Source of the DNA: Sambucus nigra
Taxonomy: Eukaryota > Streptophyta > Magnoliopsida > Dipsacales > Adoxaceae
NCBI GenBank assembly: GCA_949130495.1
Contig: OX422219.1
Span: forward strand, 266,275,111-266,339,110
Length of the DNA stretch: 64,000 bases
Reading direction: 5' to 3'
Shown: piece by piece, positions 11,022 to 22,303 of the stretch
Numbering within the stretch: the stretch's first letter is position 1
How the letters are laid out: each line of letters opens with the position of its first letter
Notes under the pieces: generated by a model
The model's input: only the letters and a program-made list of their open reading frames with translations
Told to the model about the DNA's origin: nothing
Database searches by the model: none
Made by a program: the position numbers and the translations under genes

Positions 11022-13549
11022 CACCCCCTAACTTACACATTGCAAGTCCCTAGCAATGAAATAGGATGTAACAAGAACTACAAGCAAACTAAAAGCAAGA
11101 GATAGTACAAAAGTATGGTATAAAAGAAAAATGCCACTTTCGCGGGCGATTCGATTGCATTTAGCATATGCAATAAGCCGTTAAACCCCTAGGTCACCCT
11201 AGTGGACGAGTGTCGTCTCATGAGGGTTTTCAGGGATGGTACCCACAAACATCACATGATTTCCTCAAAATAAGCCCAACCCAACATGCGACAAGCCCAA
11301 CAATAGCAAAAAGGATTTCATATGCATTATTAACAAAGTGAATTAATTCAAACAAATGTACAAATCCTTAACATTATAGAATGCACCTCATAGAATTGAA
11401 ACCTTAAAATGTGGGAGGGGGACGAGCACATGCAAAGTGTGATTTGGCAAAAACTTATATAAACTGGATAAACATTAAAGCAAGCATACATTCAATCCTC
11501 ACGGGCATTACGCTCATCAAGTGAATTCACTCGAAACAGGGAGGTAACAGACGAAACATGCGGGATAAAGAGTAAATGTAAATGAAAGCTAGGCCGTACA
11601 CATGTCACAAAAGAAGAACGCTATATATAAAAATACAAACTGTAATCTCAATGAAAGATACCGCATAATAAAAGATGCGAAATGCATTTTCACAGATTAT
11701 CAAAACTATTATGACTTTTAAATTACATCTACTAAAGATGACATTGGACTTTACTAGGATTGTAATGTAGGCAAGGCTTGGGTATGAAACGATGGATATG
11801 TATGTACGGATTCAAAGTGTTCAGAATGAAAACTCGGGATAATGGGAAAATTCGGGAAATATCAAAATTAAACAAATGATTTCCAAACAAGCATTAGATA
11901 TATCATCGGGGAGAGTAATCAATGCTTATTAAACACTATAAAACGTATACAACTTTCCCTTTTCTTTCTTCTCTTTTTTTTCTCATGCTTTCTTTTGTTT
12001 GGTTTTGCTTTTTGCTTTCTCTTTTTCTTCATTTTTTTCACTTTCTCTTTTTCTTTACTTTTCAAACTCATTTTGATAGCGCGCGAGAAGTGTGGTCGCG
12101 TAAGGACACAGTCGTTGTTTTATGTCCCGTCGCGACTATACAAACAGACCTAAATTACTACTACACTCAATTGGTGAGTATAGCGGTAAGTCGGGTATTA
12201 AAAATCCACAGGGACATGTTGCTAGAATTTATATGATTTAATATTCCGAAATAAAAGTGTAAAAGTTGATTACAAACTAAAAAAGAAAAATATGCATAAA
12301 GGGAAATGTTTATCTAGGCAAGGGAAATGAAACTCGATTAACAAAGCGGTAAAACTCTAGGTTGCGTCGAATATCCCTTACCCGAGTTAATTTGTATAAA
12401 ATGGTTACATGGGTCGACGAGTTATTTAGAATGCATCTTGTTTCGAAAGTTATTTGAATCAAGGGTTGTCATGCCCCTACATCCGTATAAAAGCCTAATA
12501 TGATTTTAGCGTCAACAAATATACCGGAAATTACGCGCGAAAGTTCGTAAGCACGGGACATACATGATATGCCCCGTCAAATCTCCTAGGTGAAATAACT
12601 AGGACAACGCACCCGAAATGAACCCGTAAACACTATCACCAAGCAAAGAAACGCATTAACCCGAGTGAGTTCCATTCATACACAACCTTAATTAAATTAC
12701 CTAGAAAGCATGATAAAAATGTGATAAATAAAGCGGGAAGGAAACGCGGTAAATCTAAAGTAGAAAGCAATTAATCAAAGCATGTAAACCTAATTTAGAA
12801 AGCATGTAGATTACACTAGAAAGAAAGAAATGAAGAAATACAACTATATTAAATGGTGGGGGAGATGAATAGTCAATTTACAATCCAAATGTGGTGTCAA
12901 ACCAAAGATAAATGAAGAAGAACTAAGCAAAAACCCCAAAACCCTAAGCTAAACTAACCTAAAATCGTGTCCCTCTGTTTATTACAACAAAATTGATTTA
13001 TATAGTAAGTTGGAATAAAAATAAAAAAGAAAAGAAAAAAGAAAAGAAAAGGCAAAATATCTCCTGAAAACAGGGGATCGATCGATCGACCAAAAGGGTC
13101 GATCGATCGATTAAGCAGGTCACAGCCAAGCAGCACACTGCATTACGGTTTCATCCTCTTCTCCTCCTCTTTTGCTTTCCTTATTTTTCCTTCAGCTGAA
13201 ATCGTCGTAACTTCTTTGTTAGGGATCTGAATTGCGCACTGTTTGTGGCCACGCGAAGCTAGCGAGGAGGGCTACAACTTTCGTTAGATGCTGAGCCAGG
13301 TGACCAAGCTGTGAAATTACTAAAATTCCCTTGAACGTGCTATTGCGTACGAAACGTGAGCGGAATGCGTCCGAACTCCATACTAACTACCTAAATACCT
13401 ACAAAAGCCCAATTATACCTTATATAGCATTTTAACAATATAAACCGAGGTTGTTTGGTTAACGGGCTTAAATATATAGCTTAAGGCACCCGAGGGGGCT
13501 AAAATGTGTAGATTCGGAGGATGAAATACGCAATATTTGCGTATCATCA
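11022..13549 (-). repeat. Tandem unit 4 (2528 bp)
   Basis: Polypurine tract complement at 11022-11032, noncoding internal region, T-rich tract 11955-12065, junction block 12080-12150, U5-side ccacaggga motif near 12205, LTR to 13549. It has an A-rich expansion near 13020-13050 like its neighbours 3 and 5. Confidence 0.85.
12995..13112 (-). promoter_or_regulatory. LTR core promoter of unit 4
   Basis: The TATA element reads TACTATATAAATC on the minus strand at 13007-12995, with one base changed next to the TATA core. The GATC palindrome pair is at 13075-13111. Confidence 0.5.
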
Positions 13550-16126
13550 CACCCCCTAACTTACACATTGCTAGTCCCTAGTAATGAAATAGGATGTAAC
13601 AAGAACTACAGGCAAACCAAAAGCAGAAGATAGTACAAAAGGATGATATAAAAGAAAAAAAGCCTCTTTCGCGGGTGATTCGATTGCATTTAGCATATGC
13701 AATAATCCGTTAAACCCCTAGGACACCCTAGTGGACGAGTGTCGTCTCGTGAGGGTTTTTGGGGATGGTACCCACAAACATCACATGGTTTCCTCAAAAT
13801 ATGCCCAACCCAAAATGTGACAAGCCCAAAAATGGCGAAAAGGATTTCATATGCATTATTAGCAAAGTGAATGAATTCAAACAAAATTCCAAATCATTAA
13901 CATTATAGAATGCACCTCATAGAATTGAAACCTTAAAATGTGGGAGGGGGACGAGCACATGCAAAGTGTGATTTGGGAAAAACTTATATAAACCGGATAA
14001 ACATTAAAGCAAGCATACATTCAATCCTCACGTGCATTACGCTCATCAAGTGAATTCACTCAAAACAGGGAGTTAACACGCGAAACAAGCAAGCTAAAGA
14101 GTAAATGTAAATGAAAACTAGGCCATACACATGTCGCAAAAGAAGAACGCTATATATAAAAATAAAAACTGGAATCTCAATGAAAGATACCGCACAATAA
14201 AAGAGGAAAAATGCATTTTCACAGATTATCAAAACTATTATGACTTTTAAATTACATCTTCTAAAGATCACATTGGACTTTACTAGGATTGTAATGTAGG
14301 CAAGGCTAGGGTATGAAACGAAGGATATGTATGTACGGATTCATAGTGTTCGGAATGAAAACTCGGGATAATGGGAAAATGCGAGCAATATCAAAATTAA
14401 ACAAATGATTTCCAAACAAGCATTAGATATATCATCGGGGAGAGTAATCAAAGCTTATTAAAGACTATACAACATATACAACATTCTATTTTTTTTCCTC
14501 ATGTTTTCTTTTGTTTTCTTTTGCTTTTTGCATTCTCTTTTTCTTCACTTTTTTCACTTTATCTTTTTCTTTACTTTTCAAACTCATTTTGATAGCGCGC
14601 GAGAAGTGTGGTCGCGTAAGGCCACAGTCGTTGTTTTATGTCTCTCTGCGACTATACAAGCAAACCTAAATTACTACGACACTCAACTGGTGAGTATAGC
14701 GGTAAGTCGGGCGTTAAAAATCAACAGGGACAAGTTGCTAGAATTTATATGATTTAATATTCCGAAGTAAAAGTGTAAAAGGTGATTATAAACTAAAAAG
14801 GAAAAAGATGCATAAAGGAAAATGTTTATCTAGGCAAGGGAAACTAAACTAGATTAACAAAGCGGTAAAACTATTGGTTGCGTCGAATATCCCTCACCCG
14901 AGTTAATTTGTATAAAATGGTTACATGGGTCGACGAGTTATTTAGAATGCATCTTGTTTCGACTGTTAATTGAATCAAGGGTTGTCACGCCCCTAAATTC
15001 GCATAAAAGCCTAATATGATTTTAGCGTCAACAAATATACCAGAAATTACGTGCGAAAGTTCGTAAGCACGGGACATACATGATATGCCCTGTCAAATCT
15101 CCTAGGCGCAATAACTAGGACAATGCACCCGAAATGAACCCATAAACACTATCACCAAGCAAAGCAACGCGTTAACCCGAGTGAGTTCCATTCAAACACA
15201 ACCTTATTTAAATTACCTAGAAAGCATGATAAAAATGTGATAAATAAAGCGGGAAAGAAACGCGGTAAATCTAAACTAGAAAGCAATTAAGCAAAGCATG
15301 TAAAGCTAATTTAGAAAGCATGTAAATTACACTAGAAAGAAAGAAATGAAGAAATACAACTATATTAAATGGTAGGGGAGATGAATAGTCAACTTACAAT
15401 CCGAATGGGGTGTCAAACCAAAGAGAAATGAAGAAGAACTAAGAAAAAACCCCAAAACCCTAAACTAAACTAACCTAAAATTGTGTCCCTCTGTTTATTA
15501 CAACAAAATTTCTTTATATAGTAAGTTGGACTAAAAATAGAAAAGAAAAGAGAAAAGAAAAGAAAAGGCAAAATATCTCCTGAAAACAGGGGATCGATCA
15601 ATCGACGATTTTGGTCGATCGATCGATCAAGGCCAAATTTTGATATTTCAGAAGGATCGACGATCGACCAAAAGGGTTGATCGATCGATAAAGCAGGTCA
15701 CAACCAAGCAACACACTGCATTGCAGTTTCTTCCTCTTCTCCTCCCCTTTTGCTTTCCTTTTTTTTCCTTTCAATGAAATTGCCGTAACTTCTTCGTTAG
15801 GGATCCGAATCGTGCACCGTTCGCGGCCACGCGAAGCTAGCGAGAGGGACTACAACTTTTGTGAGATGGTGGGATAGGTGCCCGAGCTGTGGAATGACTA
15901 AAATGCCCTTGAACGTGCAATTGAGTACAAAACTTGAGCGGAATGCGTCCGAACTCCATACTTAGTACCTAAATACCTACAAAAGCCCAATTATACCTCA
16001 TATAGCATGTTAACAATATAAACCGAGGTTGTCTAGTTAACGGGCTTAAATATAGAGATTAAGGCACCCGAGGGGGCTAAAATGCGTAGGTTCGGAGGAT
16101 GTATACGCAATATTTTCTTATCATCA
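13550..16126 (-). repeat. Tandem unit 5 (2577 bp)
   Basis: Polypurine tract complement at 13550-13560, noncoding internal region, T-rich tract 14485-14580, junction block 14595-14670, LTR to 16126. It is longer than units 1-4 because the GATC palindrome block is present twice, separated by about 25 bp. Confidence 0.85.
15511..15692 (-). promoter_or_regulatory. LTR core promoter of unit 5 with doubled GATC palindrome block
   Basis: TATA element near 15513-15523 on the minus strand. Two GATC palindrome pairs follow upstream, at 15591-15630 and 15654-15690. The second copy has a gap in one arm (gatcgacgatcg). No other unit has two. Confidence 0.55.
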
Positions 16127-18978
16127 CACCCCTTAACTTACACGTTGCTAGTCCCTAGCAATGAAATAGGAAGCAACAAGAACTACAAGAAAACCAAAAG
16201 CAGAAGATAGTACAAAAGTATCGTATAAAAGAAAAAGGCTACTTTCGCGGGTGATTGGATTGCATTTAGCATATGCAATAAGTCGTTAAATCCCTAAGTC
16301 ACCCTAGTGGACGAGTGTCGTCTCGTGAGGGTTTTCAGGGATGGTACCCACAAACGTCACAGGGTTTCCTCAAAATATTCCCAACCCAACATGCGACAAG
16401 ACCAACAATGGCGAAAAGGATTTCATATGCATTATTAGCAAAGTGAATGAGTTCAAACAAAAGTCCAAATCATTAACATTATAGAATGCACCTCATAGAA
16501 TTGAAACCTTAAAATGTGGGAGGGGGACGAGCACATGCAAAGTGTGATTTAGTAAAAACTTATATAAACGGGATAAACATTATAGCAAGCATACATTCAA
16601 TCCTCATGGGTATTACGCTCATCAAGTGAATTCACTCGAAATAAGGAGGTAACACACGGAACATGCGGGGTAAAGAGTAGATGTAAATGGAAACTAGGCC
16701 GCACACATGTCACAAAAGGCGAACGATGTATATAAAATGAAAAACTGTAATCTCAATGAAAGATACCGCACACTAAAAGAGGAGAAATGCATTTTCATAG
16801 ATTATCAAAACTATTATGACTTTTAAATTACATCTACTGAAGATCACATCGGACTTTACGAGGATTGTAATGTAGGCAAGGCTAGGGTATGAAACGAAGG
16901 ATATGTATGTACGGATTCAAAGTGTTCGGAATGAAAATTGGGGATAATGGGAAAATGCGGGCAATATCAAAATTGGACAAATGATTTCCAAACAAGCATT
17001 AGATATATCATCGGGGAGAGTAATCAAAGCTTATTAAACACTATACAACATATACAACTTTCTCTTTTCTTTCTTTTCTTCTTTTTCTCATGTTTTCTTT
17101 TGCTTTTTGGTTTCTCTTTTTCTACACTTTTTTCACCTTTTCTTTTTCTTTATTTTTCAAACTCTCATATGCCTAAATTGCAACCGACATCAAAACAACC
17201 TCATTCAATCCCAAGTAACATTCCAAACAAAAGTGCGAAAGTGTATGTATGGTATAAAACTCCAATGCGTAGTTGGTTATGAGAATGGGGTATGAAATGA
17301 AAGGCTAATATTTAGGCTCAAAGGGGTTAACGAGGGTAAACATATAAGGTGAGGTTAAGGCTAATATGGGTGATATAACAAAGGTCGCCTATGATCATTT
17401 TCAAAAGTTTACGCAATTCTCGAATCAAAACAATATATGAAAATCATGATCAAGTAACACATGTCGAATATGAACTAAATTAATGAACGGTCAAATGAAA
17501 GAATAGTGAGATTACCAACGAATTCAACGTTTTCAAAGAGAAAAGAAGTGTATACACTCACAAACGACGAAAGGTACAAAGCTTACTCGGTGTAACTATA
17601 TACAATGCAACAAAAGATTATCGAGTTATAAAAATCTTAAACCAAATCAATATAACAATAAAAGTGCATGTGCTCATGGGATTAAAGTTTAATTCATGAA
17701 GTTATTCATAATATCAATAATGGAGACTAAAGTCTAACAACTTCTAAAATCTAGAACATGCATCATTGGGTTGTCTATTGGGTCGGGAAATTATTGAAAT
17801 TTATCGTCGAAAACAAGGGCAAAATGCCCAAAAAGGAGAAAAAAGAAAGAAAATATTTTTGAAAATTTTAATTTTTCTAAGAAAAGCATACTAAGTAACT
17901 AACATGTGAGCAAAAACATGGACTAAATAATGAAATGGATAGAATATCCCACACCCCCTAGCTTAAAACTTGACATTGTCCTCAATGTTAATTAAAAACC
18001 AAGTTAAAAGAGGAATAGAGCGATATTACCCAAAAGTGGTGCGATCCCCATAAGAACAAGTCCAAAGAATCTATAAAAACAAGTTAGTACCGAGCATAGA
18101 AAAAACAAATAACAAAAATTTAACTAATTACACTAAACTAAATTAAAAAGGAAAGAAAAAATAAAAAGAAAGAAGCTAACCATATACAACCTACTATTTA
18201 GGCTTCACACTAACTATACACTAGAAGTCTAAATAGCTAAGGGTCCACCATAAGAACGATTTGACTTTGGAGGATAACCGATGTACCCTCACATACAAGC
18301 ATGCCCTCCAAAAAATATGAATTCCATTTGAACAACGAAAGGCATGTGTAAGGCGTAAGAAAGGAACCATCGCCAATTAAAATTTTTTGAGGGACGATGA
18401 GGGGTTTGGTTTGAACGGGTGACAAAAATAAGTGAGAACCAAGAAAAGCCGAATATCCTCCCAAGGATTTTGAAAATGGAATGGGAGGCGGCGCACACAA
18501 AGGCACAAATGCGATTGTGGAGGATGACAATTTTCTCATTTCAAAACTATTCAAATGATTTTGAAAACGCATTACGGTTTCTTCCTCTTCTCCTCCTCTT
18601 TTGTTTTCCTTATTTTTCCTTCTGCTGAAATTGCCGTAACTTCTTCGTTAGGGATCCTAATCGCGCACCGTTTGTGGCCACGTGAAGCTATCGAGGAGGG
18701 CTACAACTTTCCTGAGATGTCGGGCCAGGTGCCTAAGCTGTGAAATGACTAAAATGCCCTTGAACGTGCGATTGTGTACGAAACTTGAGCGAAATGTGTT
18801 CGAACTCCATACTTTGTACCTAAATACCTACAAAAGCCTAATTATACCTCATATAGCATGTTAACAATATAAACCGAGGTTGTCTGGTTAATGGGCTTAA
18901 ATATAGAGATTAAAGCACTCGAGGGGGCTAAAATGCATAGGTTCGGAGGATGAAATACGCAATATTTACGTATCATCA
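16127..18978 (-). repeat. Tandem unit 6 (2852 bp), rearranged 5'-most unit
   Basis: The internal side (16127-17160) resembles the other units, with a weaker polypurine tract (cacccctta) and T-rich tract 17058-17160. The junction block, U5 side, TATA box and GATC palindromes are missing. The U3 side of the LTR resumes at about 18567 and runs to 18978. Between them is a 1.4 kb segment found in no other unit. Confidence 0.8.
17165..18566 (-). other. Unique 1.4 kb segment in unit 6, probable remnant of a longer internal region
   Basis: On the minus strand it holds a 111-residue open frame (18237-18572) that I do not recognise. After it comes the stretch gaggacaatgtcaagtttt followed by a purine-rich agctagggggtgtggg near 17948-17965. 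A 'gaggacaatgtcaag' stretch before a purine tract is common near the 3' end of internal regions in large plant gypsy elements. I read this as a leftover of the autonomous parent, lost from units 1-5. An independent insertion is possible, but no terminal repeats were seen. Confidence 0.45.
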
Positions 18979-18983
18979 CTAAA

Positions 18984-20270
18984 CTTCTTCTCTCGTGCCC
19001 TAAGATCCTCAATCAAACTATCATTATTTTCTATGGCATGATCATTCAACTTAGCTTGCAATTTTGCATTTGCCTTTTTCACTTTCACAGTTTCGACATA
19101 CAACTCATTAAATGAAACTTGCAATTCTTTCACATATATGTCCTCCTCGTCACTCCCTTCACCCTCACTAAAATGGGATTCACTCAAAACCTCCTCGGAA
19201 GTGTCATACACATAAGAATCATCGTCGCTCACATGACATGCCATAAACGCAACAAAGTTACTATTAATGGGGGAACTCTCTCTCTCTTTCGTATCACTAT
19301 CACTTAAGGTGGCATTATAGACAATGGGTTGCTTTCCCTCCTTCTCTAGTCTAGTGGGACACTCCTTAACTTTATGACCGTAACCCTCACACCCAAAACA
19401 CTTATCCGAATCATCTCTCTTAGGCTTCTCTAACTTATCCTTAGAGGTGGGATCTACTTTGTTCTTGAATTTTTCAAATTTCTTGGCATCTTTCGATTGC
19501 TTTTGAAACTTAATAAATTTTTTGAATTTCTTTGCAAACAAAGCAAAATCCTCAAAATCGGAATCAGAATCCAAAACTTTAATTTCCTCCTTCCGAGTTT
19601 TCAAAGCAATACCCTTTTCTTTCCTAGGCACTTGCTTGGAGGTAATCATGTCAATTTCATAGGTTTGTAAGTCACCTACAATCTCTTCTAGTTTCATCGA
19701 CTCAAACCTACCTAAGGAGTTTAAAATGGTCACTTTCGTGTCTAACCTACTAGGCAATGACCTAAGGATTTTCTTAATGACATGGTTGTCGGGAATTTGC
19801 TCATCTTGGTTAAACGACGAGTTGATAATATTGGACAACCTAGCATAAAACCCATCAAAAGTCTCACTCTCTAACATCCTAATAGTCTCAAACTGTGTTG
19901 TGAGATTTTGAAGCTTCGATGCCCTAACCGTGCTAGTGCCCTCATGAGTGAGTGCCAAAATATCCCAAGCCTGTTTTGATGTTTCACAAGTCACAATTCT
20001 ATTATATTCTTTCGGTGGACATGTGAAGAAATAACGTGCAGACCCTTAGAATTATATTGTGAAAGTCTATGTTCAGTTTAGGTCCATGAATCGACAAGCT
20101 TTAAACTAGTGGCTTCACCTACCATTGTGACGGGGGGTTACCAACCTTTCTCAACTACTAGCCACACATGCTCATCAATTGATTTTAATGCACTTCTCAT
20201 TCTCATCTTCCAATAAGTGTAATTAGTGCCATAAAAAATAGGAGTTCAAGAAAGTTCGTTAAATCCAAAA
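18984..20270 (-). pseudogene. Copia gag, N-terminal and middle part (UBN2-type) with CCHC knuckle
   Basis: Gag of a Sirevirus-like Ty1/copia element, the structural protein that packages element RNA. An open frame runs from 19994 down to 18984. The remains of the N-terminus (GTNYTYWKMRMRSALKSIDE near 20150-20225) are separated from it by stops and frameshifts. The middle matches the gag-polypeptide/UBN2 family: SKQAWDILALTHEGTSTVRA, then RLSNIINSSFNQDEQIPDN, then ILRSLPSRLDTKVTILN. A perfect CX2CX4HX4C zinc knuckle follows (CFGCEGYGHKVKEC), then an acidic serine-rich region and a coiled coil. The frame is cut at 18984 by the composite; the remainder is at 2540-3072. Length and layout fit Sirevirus gag. 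No pol follows. Confidence 0.85.
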
Positions 20271-20287
20271 TTCATCTTTGAAAAATT

Positions 20288-20306
20288 CCTAGATATGATA
20301 CCAATT
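20288..20306 (-). other. Degenerate primer binding site of the copia element
   Basis: The minus strand reads aaattggtatcatatctagg just after the LTR end. The first nine bases match the initiator tRNA-Met primer site (TGGTATCAGAGC) used by most plant LTR elements; the rest has decayed. Confidence 0.6.
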
Positions 20307-21567
20307 TGAAAAATTCCTTTTTGAGTGTGTTTCAAATCAAACCAATTTTTACCAAAAATTATCCATCTTTTAATGTGCACCAAGCCAAGTTGTGAAAACC
20401 AATTCTTACTTTAAACCAATTTTATCTTGATTAATCCTAAACATGCATCTAGTGATTAAAGCAAGTAAAGTAAAGAATACTCACAATGCCGAATGTACGA
20501 GGAAAAAACCCAAAATGGGAAAACAACCTCAGACGGCCCTAGACAGACAATCACTATGTACAATGGTTTTACAAAGACTGATTAGCCTTACTCAATGACT
20601 CAATCCCCATGGTTCTTGACGCTCATTCTGATCTTCTACCTTTCTTCAATAGTTCCCACACAGAAATTCTATCTTCCACGATACCTATCCACAACGCATG
20701 CGTCCACGTATGTCTTGGTGTCCACCGATTGGCTTTGATTCATCTAAGATGTCAAACAAGAAGTCCCTCTCTTTTCTTCACCGCAAAACACTGATGTTCA
20801 ATGGTAGAACAAACCTTGTTGGTGCCACAAGATCACTTAAACATATAAGAATGATAACTCGGATCTTTGTAAACTCTAAGGATTTTTTTATGCTTTTTAA
20901 ACCTTAGAAAACATGTACAAATACGGACTGGATGGTATACTGTTTCTCCACAATGCACACACCTGAAACTCTGATAGAAACACGCTTTAAATAAGAATTA
21001 AGTGCCACCTCGAAATACGTGTCGTTCGAATGATAATGCCATGTCATTCGTGCGAAATAGGCATCTCGTTCGAGTGAGATCCTATGTCGTTTGAACGAGC
21101 TGACGTGCAAATTTGACTTTTTGACTTTTAGTTCAAAACGTCTCTTTTAAAGGAGATCCAAATAAGTCAAACTCTATTTCGAGTATATCATAATAAAACG
21201 TAGTGTAAACACTTAAAACACTTAAAACAGTTTTAAAAAAAAATTAAAATATTTTTTTCTTTCTAAAATTTCATCCTTATCTTTTATAAAAACAATTTCG
21301 AGCACCATTAATTCTACTCATCATACCTGAGTGATCTCAAAATGAAATTACCATTGGATACGGATACACTTGCACCAATTAAACTTCTGCATGATTTAAT
21401 TCTTTGAATTTTTGTCGTAACATCTTCATTTTTCTTCAATACGTTACAGACCAAGTGGGATTGTGACACAAATAAAAATCTCCCTATGACATATTACAAA
21501 CACAGTTATCTTCACGAAATTAAGTCAAAACAATACAGGGACTCAATTGGAAATTTATGTCCTTATA
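20307..21567 (-). repeat. 5' LTR of the copia element (1261 bp)
   Basis: Its U3 half repeats 1-482. On the minus strand it starts TATAAGGACAT at 21567 (the canonical TG changed to TA) and ends tttttca at 20307, two to three bases before the primer binding site. A 22-bp palindrome array sits in it at 21022-21100. Confidence 0.8.
21022..21100. repeat. Palindrome array in the copia LTR, 22-bp period
   Basis: Copies start at 21022 (tcgttcgaatga), 21044 (tcattcgtgcga), 21066 (tcgttcgagtga) and 21087 (tcgtttgaacga), spaced 22, 22 and 21 bp. The last copy also appears at 9-20 in the 3' LTR. It mirrors the array at 1242-1323. Confidence 0.7.
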
Positions 21568-22153
21568 ATGTTAAGTACACTGGTGAAATTGGTTGTTTGA
21601 GTTAGGTCAGGCAGTCCCTGTCTTGTAGTGGGCTGGTCGACCAACTTTGTAACTAGGCCTAGTGAATTATTTTATCCCCCACAATTTCCTCTAAAATCTT
21701 TGGGTTGAGATATTTTAGGACAGTAGATTTTACCCTTATTGTAGGCCCAATTTTTAAAGCTATTAAAACTGGCATGGAAGTTTTGTAATATCTCTGACAT
21801 GTTGAGAGTACGCTCGTTCAAGCAAAGTTGGTAATGGCCGACGTGGAAAATTTATAATAAACCTGAAGTAGTGGGGGTACGCTAGTCCAAGCTGTGACTT
21901 GAAGTGCCAAAAACCATCCTCGAGAATTGTACCTCATGATTATGTATGAGGTTTCAAACTGAGCTCTGCCACTTCAAACTGTCACTTCCACATTTGTGAG
22001 TTTTCTTTCTCGCAAAGTAACTGAGATCTTCATTTAGGCTTTCCATTCCTTCAGAGCATCTTCGCATTATTTTTTCTTTGTAAGTACATTTTTCTTGCTT
22101 CCTTCATTCACATTTTTCTTCTTTGCTATTTGTTGTTTGATTTTTTTCCATCA
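21568..22153 (+). other. Leader-like region before a Tat-type extra ORF
   Basis: A pyrimidine-rich stretch (about 21960-22140) precedes an ATG, and ttgtaagtac at about 22079-22088 looks like a 5' splice site. No terminal repeat of an element was found, and nothing else is recognisable. Confidence 0.35.
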
Positions 22154-22303
22154 ATGGCCTCTCTTCACGACAAAAGTTTTGAGGAGTTCAGAAAAATGTA
22201 CTCCATTCCTGCTTGGGTAAAAATCGACTGTTCTCCCATGCCCAGAGATGTCAGGGACATGGATAAGGGGCACTGGACTCTTTTTGGTCATTTTTGTTAT
22301 TAA
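22154..22303 (+). pseudogene. N-terminal fragment of a 'putative gypsy type transposon' ORF (Tat lineage)
   Basis: A 49-codon frame that starts MASLHDKSFEEF and continues RKMYSIPAWVKIDCSPMPRD then a Gly/His/Trp turn. The pattern 'E-x-F-x-x-x-Y-x-I-P' followed by a proline-rich strand is how the plant Transposase_28 ('putative gypsy type transposon') domain begins. That domain is found in extra ORFs of Tat-lineage gypsy elements. The frame ends exactly where a ~170-bp tandem repeat begins; its last residues are encoded by the first repeat, so the rest of the ORF has been lost. A later part of the same ORF type is seen at 34985-35405. Confidence 0.5.

Larger units (their letters stand above)
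3078..18978 (-). mobile_element. Composite of six tandem LTR-internal units with U3 ends at both borders
   Basis: A 15.9 kb block inserted in copia gag. The flanks are 5-bp direct copies of ctaaa at 3073-3077 and 18979-18983. It starts TGATGATAC and ends GTATCATCA. Inside are six head-to-tail units of 2463-2852 bp, read on the minus strand as LTR, short noncoding internal region, polypurine tract, LTR and so on. Unit borders (U3 starts) are at 3535, 6045, 8508, 11021, 13549, 16126 and 18978. No gag or pol domain was found. A normal LTR element has U3 at one end and U5 at the other. Here about 145 bp at the left end is the reverse complement of the right end, so both ends are U3. The shape (LTR ends, PPT, cacaggga-type U5 motif) fits a non-autonomous Athila/Tat-like gypsy derivative; the family assignment is tentative. 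Confidence 0.85.

Noticed and set aside
4513..14752. Similar small plus-strand open frames recurring in the tandem units (4513-4701, 9472-9723, 11922-12236, 14501-14752), rich in Phe and Leu with a shared C-terminal stretch
   Set aside because: They arise from the T-rich tract plus the LTR junction block, are antisense to the element, vary in length and break in unit 2. Their similarity is due to the repeat itself.
3536..18978. Satellite DNA or a CRISPR-like repeat array
   Set aside because: Units are 2.5 kb with LTR borders, polypurine tracts and promoters, so they are retroelement-derived. There are no short repeats with spacers.
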